This document shows, piece after piece, positions 54,350 to 64,000 of a DNA stretch of 64,000 nt (position 1 is the first letter of the stretch; every line of letters begins with the position of its first letter). The position numbers and the translations under genes are program-made. The notes below the pieces were generated by a model. That model did not search any database. It was not told where the DNA came from and worked only from the letters and a program-made list of their open reading frames with translations. The stretch covers positions 6,510,001 to 6,574,000 of the forward strand of contig NZ_MWQN01000001.1 in the NCBI RefSeq assembly GCF_002024165.1. The letters run 5' to 3'. Source of the DNA: Embleya scabrispora (GTDB lineage Bacteria > Actinomycetota > Actinomycetes > Streptomycetales > Streptomycetaceae).

Positions 54350-55852
54350 ATGTCCACGCCCGTCCCGGGCACGGCGGCGCGGCGCGCCGACGGTGCCGAA
54401 ACCGAACGCGCCGGCTCCTCGCGCGCCGTGCTGCTCGCGATGTGCGCCTGCGTGCTGGTCGCGCAGAGCATGGTCGCCGCGATCAACCTGGCCATTCCGC
54501 AACTGGCCGCGTCCCGGCTGCATCCGTCCGCCGACAGCATCCTGTGGATCGTCGACGCGTACGTGATCGTCTTCGCCGGCCTGCTGATCCCCGCCGGCGC
54601 GCTCGGCGACCGGTACGGCCGCAAGGGCGCGCTGCTCGCCGGGCTCGGCGTGTTCGCCGCCGGGGCCACGGTCAGCGCGCTCGCCACGAACTCCGCCACG
54701 CTGATCGCCGGTCGCGGCATCTCCGGCGCGGGCGCCGCGCTGATCATGCCCGCGACCATGTCCATCCTGATGCACGTCTTCCCGGCCGAACGCCGCCCGC
54801 AGGCCATGGCGTCGTGGACGCTCGCGGTCGGCCTGGGCGGCCTGCTCGGCAACGTCGGCGGCGGCCTGGTCCAGGAGTACCTGCCCTGGCAGGGCCTGTT
54901 CTGGATCATGGTCCCGCTCGCCCTGGCACTCGCCGCGATCGTCCAGTGGGTCACCCCCCGCACCGAGACGCATCCGGCCGCGCTCGACCCGATCGGCGCC
55001 GCGCTGCTGATCGCCGGCCTGGTCGCGGTGTTGTACGGGATCATCGAAGGCCCGGAGTTCGGCTGGGGCTCCACGCACGTGATCGGCGGCTTCGCGCTGG
55101 GCGGTGGACTTCTGCTCGGCTTCGTGCTGTACGCGCTGCGCGCGAGGAATCCGCTGCTCGACCCGCGCGTGTTCACGTCCGCCAAGTTGCGGGCCGGCGT
55201 GCTCGGGATCGGCGCGAGCTTCTTCGGGCTGTTCGCGCTGTTCTTCATCAACGCCCAGTACCTGCAATACGTCAAGGGCTTCTCGGCCATGCGCACGGGC
55301 TTCGCGATCATCCCGCTCACGGTCGGCATGGCGCTCGCGCCCAAGGTCGCGGTCAAGGCGCAACAACGCTTCGGCGCCCGCCCGTTGGTGGTGCTCGGCC
55401 TGGGCCTGATCGGGGTCGGGTTGTTGTGCATGGCGATGGTGGACGCACGCACCCCGTACGCGGTCTACGCCGCCTACCTGCTGATCCTGTCCGCGGGCAT
55501 GGGGCTGTGCGCACCCGCGCTCTCCTTCGGTGTGGTCTCCGAACTGCCCAGGCACCAGGCGGGGTTGGGCTCCGGCTTGAACACCGCCGCGCGCGAGATC
55601 GGTGCCGCGCTCGGCGTCGCGGTGTTCGGCACCATTCTGGCCGTGCGATTCGACGGTCAGCCGGCGGTGGAACTGTCCCGGACCCGGGGCGCGGAACACG
55701 CGCGCGTGGTGGACTCGTTCACCGACGCGATGTCGATGGGCTTCCTGGCGGTCGGCGTCCTGGTCCTGGTGGCCACCGCCGCGGTCGCGGTGGGTTATCG
55801 CGACCGGGTCGGCACCTCGGCCGTCCGCGTGTCCTCCGGGAGCGCCGAATGA
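54350..55852 (+). CDS. MFS drug-type transporter, 14-TM DHA2 family
   Basis: A 500-residue transporter. The motifs are QLAASRLHPSADSILWIVDAYVIVFAGLLIPAGALGDRYGRKG (motif A) and GRGISGAGAALIMPATMSIL (motif C-like), with about fourteen hydrophobic segments, the EmrB/QacA type. These proton antiporters export drugs or secondary metabolites. ATG 54350 is chosen over 54308. The stop overlaps the next gene (ATGA), so it is coupled to a siderophore-reductase-like protein, which suggests the exported or handled molecule may be a siderophore (inference). Confidence 0.92.
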   Translation: MSTPVPGTAARRADGAETERAGSSRAVLLAMCACVLVAQSMVAAINLAIPQLAASRLHPSADSILWIVDAYVIVFAGLLIPAGALGDRYGRKGALLAGLGVFAAGATVSALATNSATLIAGRGISGAGAALIMPATMSILMHVFPAERRPQAMASWTLAVGLGGLLGNVGGGLVQEYLPWQGLFWIMVPLALALAAIVQWVTPRTETHPAALDPIGAALLIAGLVAVLYGIIEGPEFGWGSTHVIGGFALGGGLLLGFVLYALRARNPLLDPRVFTSAKLRAGVLGIGASFFGLFALFFINAQYLQYVKGFSAMRTGFAIIPLTVGMALAPKVAVKAQQRFGARPLVVLGLGLIGVGLLCMAMVDARTPYAVYAAYLLILSAGMGLCAPALSFGVVSELPRHQAGLGSGLNTAAREIGAALGVAVFGTILAVRFDGQPAVELSRTRGAEHARVVDSFTDAMSMGFLAVGVLVLVATAAVAVGYRDRVGTSAVRVSSGSAE

Positions 55853-56619
55853 GCCCCGAGGCGGGCCGCCGCCGCGGGCCGGTGAACCGACTGCTGGACC
55901 GGGTGTTCCTGTCCGGCACGATCGTCGAGACCGAGCCGATCGCGGCCCGGATGCGCCGGATCCGGATCGGGGACGCGGGGTTGCGCGAGGTGACCTGCCG
56001 GCCCGGTCAACAGGTCCGGGTGCACGTCAACGACGTGCTCTCGATGGCGGGTTGGCGCAAAGGGGTGGGCAATCTGCTACGCACCTACTCGGTCTGGGCC
56101 CACGATCCGACGGCCGGGACGCTGGACCTGTGCGTATTGGACCACGACGGCGGCACGGGCCCGGGGGCCGCGTGGGGCCGGGCGGCGCGGTGCGGTGACC
56201 GGGTCCGGTTCGGCCGGCCCGAGGGCGGCTTCGTGTTGCGATCCGACGCGCCGTACCACGTGTTCGTCGGCGAGGAGACCGCGTCGCCGGCACTGGGTGC
56301 GATGCTCGCGGCGGTGCGCTCCGGGGCGGAGGTGTACGGGGTGATCGAGACCGCGAGCGCGGCCGATCGGCTGCCGATGCCGCGCGCCGAACGGCTCACC
56401 TGGCTCGAGCGCGGCGACAGGTCGGCGGCCTCCTCGGCGACCCTGGCCGAGGCGGTGGGCCGACTGGCGCTGCCCGCCACCCCCGGGGTGGCGTATGTGG
56501 CGGGCGAGGCGAGGACGGTCAAGCTGGTCCGGGACCGCCTGGTCGCCGACCACGGCTGGAACCGCGGATCGGTGCTCACCAAACCCTTCTGGTCGCCGGG
56601 ACGCACCGGCATGGAGTAG
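55849..56619 (+). CDS. Siderophore-interacting protein (FAD-dependent ferric reductase family)
   Basis: A 256-residue protein of the ViuB/FSR family: the FAD-binding barrel has LLRTYSVWAHDPTAGTLDLCVLDHD (R-x-Y-S-x) and GPGAAWGRAARCGDRVRFGRPEGGF. The NAD(P)H part has YHVFVGEETASPALGAML and VAYVAGEARTVKLVRDRLVADHGWNRGSVLTKPFWSPG. Such enzymes reduce ferric siderophores in the cytoplasm to release iron. Start coupled to the MFS gene by ATGA; transcription ends at a perfect 16-bp hairpin. Confidence 0.92.
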   Translation: MSPEAGRRRGPVNRLLDRVFLSGTIVETEPIAARMRRIRIGDAGLREVTCRPGQQVRVHVNDVLSMAGWRKGVGNLLRTYSVWAHDPTAGTLDLCVLDHDGGTGPGAAWGRAARCGDRVRFGRPEGGFVLRSDAPYHVFVGEETASPALGAMLAAVRSGAEVYGVIETASAADRLPMPRAERLTWLERGDRSAASSATLAEAVGRLALPATPGVAYVAGEARTVKLVRDRLVADHGWNRGSVLTKPFWSPGRTGME

Positions 56620-56625
56620 CCGATC

Positions 56626-56663
56626 GGGCGCCGGTCGAGCCGTCGTCGGCTCGACCGGCGCCC
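56626..56663. terminator. Perfect 16-bp hairpin between SIP and RNHCP genes
   Basis: GGGCGCCGGTCGAGCC (56626-56641) and GGCTCGACCGGCGCCC (56648-56663) pair perfectly with a six-base loop, between convergent genes. It probably works in both directions. Confidence 0.85.
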
Positions 56664-56688
56664 ACCCGCTTCTGTGGGAGGCATTGCC

Positions 56689-57096
56689 CTACAGCGTGAG
56701 CAACGCGCGGATCGGTCGGGTCGAATCGGTCAGCGGGCGCAGCGCGAGCCGCAGGAGGGCGAGCGGATTGTCGTCGCCCGCGATCCGGTTCGCGCCCAGC
56801 TCGCCGCAGGACCGGCACTGATGGATCAGCTGCCACTCCCCGTCCGCCCGAACGGACATGCTCAGCGCGGTCATCCGTCCCCGGCACTCGGCCGCCCGGT
56901 CGCCCGGGACGCGGCGGTCGAGGTGCAGGCTGGTCAGACAGTGCGGACAGTGGTTGCGATGCGCCGTGCCGGGCGCGGTCAGCGGTACATCGAGCCGGCA
57001 CCCCACGCACCGGAAGGCGTCGCCGCGCCCGGTCCGGCCGTGGGTGACGTCCTTGTACCGCTGGGGGCGCCGGCCGCTCGATCGGTGTCGGCCCAT
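56689..57096 (-). CDS. RNHCP-domain zinc-binding protein (second of pair)
   Basis: A 135-residue protein with CVGCRLDVPL, the eponymous RNHCPHCLTSLHLD motif, ECRGRMTALSMSVR and QCRSCGELGANRIAGDDN, giving several Cys pairs able to hold two zinc ions. The N-terminus is basic (GRHRSSGRRPQRYKD). RNHCP proteins are small and of unknown function. It starts two bases after the stop of a homologous gene, so the pair is an operon derived by tandem duplication. Confidence 0.9.
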   Translation of the reverse strand: MGRHRSSGRRPQRYKDVTHGRTGRGDAFRCVGCRLDVPLTAPGTAHRNHCPHCLTSLHLDRRVPGDRAAECRGRMTALSMSVRADGEWQLIHQCRSCGELGANRIAGDDNPLALLRLALRPLTDSTRPIRALLTL

Positions 57097-57098
57097 GC

Positions 57099-57482
57099 TC
57101 ACAGCTCCCCGAACACTTCGAGCGGGAACGGTGGTTGGGCCAGCGGTCGCACGGCCATCCGGATCAGGATCAGCTGGTTGTCGTCCGGCGCGATGGCACT
57201 GGAGGTCAGCTCGTCGCAGCGGATGCACCGATGTACGAGCATCCAGTCGCCGTTGCGCAGCACCGCGATCGAGATCGGCGACATGCGCGCGCCGCACTCG
57301 GACGGGCCGCCCTCGACGTGGTCCACCACGTGCCGCGAGTGCAGGCAGCTCGGGCAGTGGTTGCGCCGGTCGCCGGCGGGGTCGACGGTAGTCACGGTCA
57401 GGCCGCAGCGTACGCACTTGAAGGTGTCGACGCGCGGTGAAGCGGGGTGATTCCGGCCGGAATCGGTGGTGCCGGTGGACAC
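57099..57482 (-). CDS. RNHCP-domain zinc-binding protein (first of pair)
   Basis: A 127-residue homologue of the next protein: TFKCVRCGLTVTTVDPAGDRRNHCPSCLHSRHVVD, ECGARMSPISIAV, HRCIRCDELTSSAIAPDDN. Start GTG 57482 is set by AAGGAG eight bases upstream; a longer frame to 57569 is not supported by codon use. Unlike its partner it lacks the basic N-terminal stretch. Function unknown; possibly nucleic-acid binding, by analogy with other multi-zinc ribbons (inference). Confidence 0.9.
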   Translation of the reverse strand: MSTGTTDSGRNHPASPRVDTFKCVRCGLTVTTVDPAGDRRNHCPSCLHSRHVVDHVEGGPSECGARMSPISIAVLRNGDWMLVHRCIRCDELTSSAIAPDDNQLILIRMAVRPLAQPPFPLEVFGEL

Positions 57483-57877
57483 TCGGGAATCTCCTTGCCG
57501 GGAGGTGGGATCACTGACAGCAAGGAAGCGCCGAGCGGTCTCGGAAGGGTCGTCGCCGCGGTCCGTCACGCCACGCGCCGTGCGCCGCGTGCGTGGACCG
57601 GCGAGCCCACCGGGGGATCAGTGCGGTCCGGGAGGTTTCCCGGTGCCGGATCCGACCGCGGTCGTACGAGGCGCGCTCGGCGCGGGCACGGGCATCAACA
57701 CCTGATTTCACAGAAGGGGGCCGCGCGGGTCGGCGCGGGCACGATGCGGCGAAGGTAACAGCGGGCTCGGAGCCGGGGCCAACGATTTTTCGCCCGGCAG
57801 GGTGCGGCGGGTGCGCACGGCCGCGGGCCGCGCGACGGGCTCGCCGGGCGGGCGATCGTTCCTGGCAGACTCGACGG
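57483..57877. other. 395-bp divergent spacer
   Basis: It separates the RNHCP operon (leftward) from the GNAT gene (rightward). It contains the AAGGAG site for the first RNHCP gene and less GC-rich stretches (gcatcaacacctgatttcac near 57690), typical of promoter DNA. I see no gene and no clear promoter pair. Confidence 0.45.
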
Positions 57878-58369
57878 ATGATCGTCAGACTCGCACAGCA
57901 GGCCGATCGGCCCGCATTCCTGACCCTGGCCGCCGAGGTGGAGCACTGGTTCGGGCCGATGGTCGCGGAACCCGGCTTCCACGCGGCCCTGGACGAGCAC
58001 GTGCGGGATCGTCGGGCACTGGTGGTGCCCGACGACGGGGATCCCGCCGGCGGGATCCTGGGCGGCCTGCTGTTCGGCGCCGAGGCGCCGGTGTACCGGG
58101 TGCACTGGCTGGTGGTGTCGGAACTCGCCCGGGGACGCGGGGTGGGTCGTGCGCTGATGGCCGAGGCGATGCGCCGATTCGGCCCCGGCACCGTCGAACT
58201 GGTTACCTTCGGGGTCGACCACCCGGGCGCGGTCGCGGGCGGCTCCCGCGCCTTCTACACGTCCCTGGGCTTCACCCCCGCCGAACCCGCCGCACCGGGC
58301 CCCGAGGGCGGCTCCCGGCAGGTGTTCCGGCGCACCGTCGAGCGGGACGTGTCCGTGCGCCCCGAGTGA
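57878..58369 (+). CDS. GNAT-family N-acetyltransferase
   Basis: A 163-residue acetyltransferase: VRLAQQADRPAFLTLAAEVEHWFGPM, VHWLVVSELARGRGVGRALMAEAMRRF (acetyl-CoA pyrophosphate loop R-G-x-G-x-G/A) and GGSRAFYTSLGFTPAE. The acceptor substrate is unknown. ATG 57878 has no Shine-Dalgarno site, so translation may be leaderless. It ends at a strong hairpin shared with gdhA. Confidence 0.87.
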   Translation: MIVRLAQQADRPAFLTLAAEVEHWFGPMVAEPGFHAALDEHVRDRRALVVPDDGDPAGGILGGLLFGAEAPVYRVHWLVVSELARGRGVGRALMAEAMRRFGPGTVELVTFGVDHPGAVAGGSRAFYTSLGFTPAEPAAPGPEGGSRQVFRRTVERDVSVRPE

Positions 58370-58371
58370 GT

Positions 58372-58405
58372 CGGGCCCGCCGCCCGTACGCGGGCGGCGG
58401 GCCCG
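58372..58405. terminator. Perfect 15-bp hairpin between GNAT and gdhA
   Basis: CGGGCCCGCCGCCCG (58372-58386), a TACG loop, then CGGGCGGCGGGCCCG (58391-58405), immediately between the convergent stop codons. It is one of the strongest potential terminators in the window. Confidence 0.88.
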
Positions 58406-58410
58406 GCGGG

Positions 58411-60915
<2,505 letters not shown>

Positions 60916-60980
60916 CCGGGGCGGGGCAGACGCCGATCGTGCCGCGAGAACGGGGCGGACGGCCGCTGTGGCAGCGGTTA

Positions 60981-60995
60981 CTGACGATGCGTCAG
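60981..60995. promoter_or_regulatory. Palindromic operator CTGACGATGCGTCAG before the second LLM gene
   Basis: Its reverse complement is identical to the site at 52798. The left arm coincides with a CTGACG -35-like hexamer that is 16 bp from TACGTT (61003-61008), eight bases before the ATG; a bound protein would cover the promoter. Confidence 0.62.
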
Positions 60996-61016
60996 GTCGC
61001 TGCTACGTTGCCGCCC

Positions 61017-61934
61017 ATGTTCCTTTCCCTCGGACTGCCCACGCACCTGGTCGAGGCCGGCGCCGATCTGATCGGCGCCGAGGCCGTGATGGAGATGTCC
61101 CGCGCGGCCGAGTCCGCCGGGTTCGACGCGGTCTTCACCACCGACCACCCGTTCCCCGGCGACCGCTGGCTCGCCCACGGCGGCCACCACACGCTGGACC
61201 CGATGGTCACGCTGTCCTTCGCCGCGGCGGCCACCACCCGGCTGCGCCTGCACACCAATCTGTTCGTCCCGGCGTACCGCAATCCGTACCTGTCCGCGAA
61301 GATGATCTCCTCGCTGGACGCGCTCTCCGGGGGCCGGCTGATCCTGGGCGTGGGCGCGGGCTACCTGGAGCCCGAGTTCGCCGCGCTCGGCGCCGACTAC
61401 GCGAATCGCAACGACGTGCTGGACGACGCGCTGCGGGCGATGCGCGCGGCCTGGACCGGGGAGAGCGTCGGGGGGAACACGATGCGGCCGCGGCCCGCGC
61501 AGGACCGCATCCCGGTGTGGGTGGGCGGCAACAGCAAGCGGGCGATCCGCCGCGTGGTGGACCTGGGCGACGGCTGGCTGCCGATGCCCGCCCCGGCCGG
61601 CGCGTCCCGGCACCTGAAGACCCCCGGCCTGGAAACGCTGGCCGATCTGGCCGCCCGGCTCGACTACGCCCGGGAGTACGCCGCCTCGGTCGGCCGCACC
61701 GACCCGATCGACATCACCTTCATGCCGCGCGGGATGAGCATGTTCGACGGCGACGGGTTCGATCCCGAGGCGATCGTGGCCGACCTGACCGAGCAGGCCG
61801 AGGCCGGGGTCACCGGAGTCACGCTGACGCTGCCGGCCACGACGCGGGCGCGGTATCTGGAGCAGACCGCGGCGCTCGGCGAGTCGGTGGTGCCGAGGGT
61901 GAAGGCGCTGGCGGTGCGCCCGCTGCTCGGCTGA
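61017..61934 (+). CDS. LLM-class F420/flavin-dependent oxidoreductase (second)
   Basis: A 305-residue luciferase-like protein: LGLPTHLVEAGADLIGAEAVMEMSRAAESAGFDAVFTTDHPFP, LHTNLFVPAYRNPYLSAKMISSLDALSGGRLILGVGAGYLEPEF and RIPVWVGGNSKRAIRRVVDLGDGWLP are typical of actinobacterial F420-dependent LLM proteins. It is only distantly like the copy at 1701. The promoter is tight against the ATG, suggesting a very short leader, and carries the shared palindrome, linking it to the thiolase and VOC genes. Confidence 0.9.
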   Translation: MFLSLGLPTHLVEAGADLIGAEAVMEMSRAAESAGFDAVFTTDHPFPGDRWLAHGGHHTLDPMVTLSFAAAATTRLRLHTNLFVPAYRNPYLSAKMISSLDALSGGRLILGVGAGYLEPEFAALGADYANRNDVLDDALRAMRAAWTGESVGGNTMRPRPAQDRIPVWVGGNSKRAIRRVVDLGDGWLPMPAPAGASRHLKTPGLETLADLAARLDYAREYAASVGRTDPIDITFMPRGMSMFDGDGFDPEAIVADLTEQAEAGVTGVTLTLPATTRARYLEQTAALGESVVPRVKALAVRPLLG

Positions 61935-61981
61935 GCGGGGACGCCGAGCGCGCCGCCGGACGCGGGCCGCGCCCCACGACA

Positions 61982-62016
61982 CGCGGGCCGGGCGTCGCGA
62001 CGACGCCGGGCCCGCG
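61982..62016. terminator. Hairpin between LLM and aminotransferase genes
   Basis: A 16-bp stem (61982-61997 with 62001-62016) with a single G-G mismatch and a three-base loop lies between convergent genes. Confidence 0.7.
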
Positions 62017-62045
62017 GGCTCGGCCGGCCGGCGGCCGGCGCCGGA

Positions 62046-63299
62046 TCACTGTCGGTAGGACCCGATGAACTCGCCGATCCGGGTGATCGCGTCGGTCAGG
62101 TCGTCGACCTGGGGGAGGGTCACGACGCGGAAGTGGTCCGGCTGGTGCCAGTTGAAGCCGGTGCCCTGCACGACCAGGATCCGCTGACTCTGCAACAGGT
62201 CGAAGACGAACTTCTCGTCGTCGACGATCTTGCACACGTCCGGATCGATCCGGGGGAACGCGTAGAGCGCGCCCTTGGGCTTGACGCAGGTCACGCCCGG
62301 GATCGAGGTCAGCGCCTCGTACGCGGCATCGCGCTGGGCGTGCAACCGGCCGCCCGGCAGGATCAGGTCGTTGATGCTCTGGTAGCCGCCGAGCGCGGTG
62401 GCGATCGCGTGCTGCGAGGGCACGTTCGCGCACAGGCGCATGTTGGCCAGGATGTTCAGGCCCTCGATGTAGCTGGTCGCGTGCTGCTTGGGGCCGGACA
62501 ACATCAGCCAGCCGGACCGGAAGCCGGCCACCCGGTACGCCTTGGACAGGCCGTTGAAGGTCAGGCACAGCAGGTCGGGCGCGAGCGAGGCGAGCGGGAT
62601 GTGCACGGCGTCGTCGTAGAGGATCTTGTCGTAGATCTCGTCGGCGAGGAGGAGGAGTCCGTGCCGGCGGGCCAGGTCGACGATGCCCTCGAGGATCGGC
62701 TCCGGGTAGACCGAGCCGGTCGGGTTGTTCGGATTGATCACCACGATCGCCCGGGTGCGGTCGGTGATCTTGGCCGCGATGTCGTCGAGGTCGGGATACC
62801 AGTCGGCGCCCTCGTCGCACAGGTAGTGCACCGGGGTGCCGCCGGACAGGCTCACCGCCGCCGTCCACAGCGGGTAGTCCGGCATCGGCACGAGCACCTC
62901 GTCGCCGTTGTTCAACAGCGCCTGGAGTGCCATCACGATCAGCTCGGAGACGCCGTTGCCCAGGTAGACGTCGTCGACGTCGACACCCTCGATGCCGCGC
63001 GTCTGGTAGTGCTGGACCACGGCCCGGCGAGCGGAGAGCACACCCTTGGAGTCCGAGTAGCCCTGCGCGGCCGGCAGGCTGCGGATCATGTCGTGCAGGA
63101 TCTCGTCGGGTGCCTCGAAACCGAACGGCGCGGGGTTGCCGATGTTCAGCTTGAGAATCCGGTGCCCCTCGTCCTCGAGGCGTTTCGCCTCGTCGAGAAC
63201 CGGGCCTCGGATGTCGTAACAGACGTCCGCGAGCTTGCCCGACTGGCGCAGCTCGGGCATCGGACGATTCTGTGGCTGCGACAACTCTTCGACGCTCAC
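62046..63299 (-). CDS. alaA: AlaA-type alanine/pyridoxal-phosphate aminotransferase
   Basis: A 417-residue class I aminotransferase: ILKLNIGNPAPFGFEAPDEIL, VYLGNGVSELIVMALQALLNNGDEVLVPMPDYPLW, VINPNNPTGSVYPEPIL, LLLADEIYDKILYDD and the PLP-lysine site FNGLSKAYRVAGFRSGWLMLSG. It is closest to E. coli AlaA, which makes alanine from glutamate and pyruvate. GTG 63299 is chosen because AGGAGG lies about ten bases upstream; a frame to 63380 runs through that site. Confidence 0.92.
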   Translation of the reverse strand: MSVEELSQPQNRPMPELRQSGKLADVCYDIRGPVLDEAKRLEDEGHRILKLNIGNPAPFGFEAPDEILHDMIRSLPAAQGYSDSKGVLSARRAVVQHYQTRGIEGVDVDDVYLGNGVSELIVMALQALLNNGDEVLVPMPDYPLWTAAVSLSGGTPVHYLCDEGADWYPDLDDIAAKITDRTRAIVVINPNNPTGSVYPEPILEGIVDLARRHGLLLLADEIYDKILYDDAVHIPLASLAPDLLCLTFNGLSKAYRVAGFRSGWLMLSGPKQHATSYIEGLNILANMRLCANVPSQHAIATALGGYQSINDLILPGGRLHAQRDAAYEALTSIPGVTCVKPKGALYAFPRIDPDVCKIVDDEKFVFDLLQSQRILVVQGTGFNWHQPDHFRVVTLPQVDDLTDAITRIGEFIGSYRQ

Positions 63300-63625
63300 C
63301 TGGATGTCTCCTCCTCGCAGGGCGGTCGCCCGCGCGATCCTCGAGCACATGGTGAGCGGGCGATCCTGCGAGTCTTCCACGCCGGCGGTGCGGAACGCAG
63401 TGGGATATCTGCCACGTGGACGGCTCGGAGCCCGCTCGTGACCGGTCCGGTACCCCCTCGCGATCGGTTCGGCACCACTTCGCGACCGGTCCGGCGTCCC
63501 CTCGTGCCGCCGTCGATTGCCGCCTCGTGTCGCCGTCGATCGGCCGCCAAGAGTTCACCCGAGCGTTGCCCGCGTGGCAGATCCAAATCACTCCGCGGCG
63601 CCCTCGTGGTGCCACCCTGCCGCAC
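63300..63625. other. 326-bp divergent spacer
   Basis: It separates the aminotransferase (leftward) from the ElaA-like gene (rightward). It contains the AGGAGG of the former and three imperfect tandem repeats at 63435-63501. I see no gene in it. Confidence 0.5.
63435..63501. repeat. Three imperfect 22-23-bp tandem repeats
   Basis: Units ctcgtgaccggtccggta, ctcgcgatcggttcggca and tcgcgaccggtccggcg follow each other with C-rich ends. Each core (gaccggtc) is itself palindromic, so they could be operator repeats or slippage products. Confidence 0.5.
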
Positions 63626-64000
63626 ATGGACGTGTCGTACTTCTACGGAACAGCGGGCGAAATCGACGCCGCGAGTCTGTACCGGCTGCTGGCGCTGCGC
63701 AGCCGGGTCTTCGTGGTCGCACGCCGACAGCCCTGGCTCGACCCCGACGGCCGCGACATCGAGCCCGGGACCGCGCACCTGTGGGCGGAAGCGGACGGCG
63801 TGGTGGTGTCCACGCTGCGACTCACCGAGGAGGGGGACGGCCTGTTGCGAATGGGCCGCGTCTGTACGCTTTTGTCCCATCGACGCCAGGGACACGCGAC
63901 GGTACTGGTTCGGCACGCCCTGGTCCTGGCCGGTCCGCGACCGGTGATCGCCGACGTGTACGCGCGCAGCGCCGACTGGTTCACCCGGCGCGGCTTCGAG
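63626..64000 (+). CDS. ElaA-like GNAT acetyltransferase (3' end outside window)
   Basis: 125 residues are seen, beginning MDVSYFYGTAGEIDAASLYRLLALRSRVFVVARRQPWLDPDGRD, the ElaA-type opening (L..LR..VFVVEQ.c.Y.e.DG.D), then HLWAEADGVVVSTLRLTEE and RMGRVCTLLSHRRQGHATVLVRHAL, the acetyl-CoA loop. In place of the usual Glu-Gln after VFVV it has Ala-Arg. The frame runs off the window edge at RRGFE, so about 25 residues are missing. No clear ribosome binding site. Confidence 0.85.
   Translation, partial: MDVSYFYGTAGEIDAASLYRLLALRSRVFVVARRQPWLDPDGRDIEPGTAHLWAEADGVVVSTLRLTEEGDGLLRMGRVCTLLSHRRQGHATVLVRHALVLAGPRPVIADVYARSADWFTRRGFE

Overview
The window is very GC-rich, with almost every third codon position G or C, frequent GTG starts and frequent 4-bp stop/start overlaps. 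The block from about 11.7 to 27 kb has the gene order of streptomycetes: CDP-alcohol phosphotransferase, GDP-mannose pyrophosphorylase-like protein, DUF881/Sbp/DUF881, gcvH, FHA protein, two MerR regulators, DUF151 nuclease, dinB, glycine riboswitch, gcvP. A dense cluster of a short intergenic repeat common in Streptomyces (31.36-31.64 kb) agrees. I infer a chromosomal segment of a Streptomycetaceae member; the genus cannot be fixed from this window.

Layout. 0-8.6 kb: a serpin cut by the window edge, a decayed low-complexity stretch, then acyl-CoA/xenobiotic-type catabolism (luciferase-like oxidoreductase, amidohydrolase, thiolase-like protein with its DUF35 partner, AurF-type diiron oxygenase, acetoacetyl-CoA synthetase). 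8.7-15 kb: two GT87 polyprenol-phosphate mannosyltransferase-like membrane proteins, a CDP-alcohol phosphotransferase and a nucleotidyltransferase fused to a degenerate phosphomannomutase, which together suggest mannolipid or cell-envelope mannose metabolism. 15-27 kb: the conserved actinobacterial block, with a LexA-like box before dinB and a tandem glycine riboswitch before gcvP. 27-36 kb: TetR regulator, DUF5999, two CNNM/CBS membrane proteins, polysaccharide deacetylase, GCS2 ligase, CPBP protease and a membrane-anchored hypothetical protein.

36-52 kb is the accessory core: eight co-directional genes, most of them overlapping or nearly so. I read it as two adjoining modules of an NTP-dependent signalling/conflict system. 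Module A has an alpha/beta-hydrolase, a caspase-like protein with a VMAP-type C-terminus, a MoxR AAA+ ATPase and a vWA-like protein with a beta-propeller. Module B starts after its own apparent promoter and has a zinc-ribbon protein broken by a frameshift, a GTPase, a secreted and membrane-anchored vWA protein, and a 1284-residue fusion of a GTPase-associated cytoplasmic region to a membrane-anchored extracellular vWA domain.

52-64 kb: PhzF, VOC protein, LysR facing an MFS exporter with a siderophore-interacting reductase, twin RNHCP zinc proteins, GNAT, glutamate dehydrogenase, a glutamate-type binding lipoprotein, a second luciferase-like oxidoreductase, an AlaA-type aminotransferase and a truncated ElaA-like acetyltransferase. 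Three distant promoters (5.35, 52.80 and 60.98 kb) carry nearly the same 15-bp palindrome, which suggests a small regulon run by a regulator not identified here. Several gene ends carry perfect or near-perfect GC-rich hairpins that look like bidirectional terminators.
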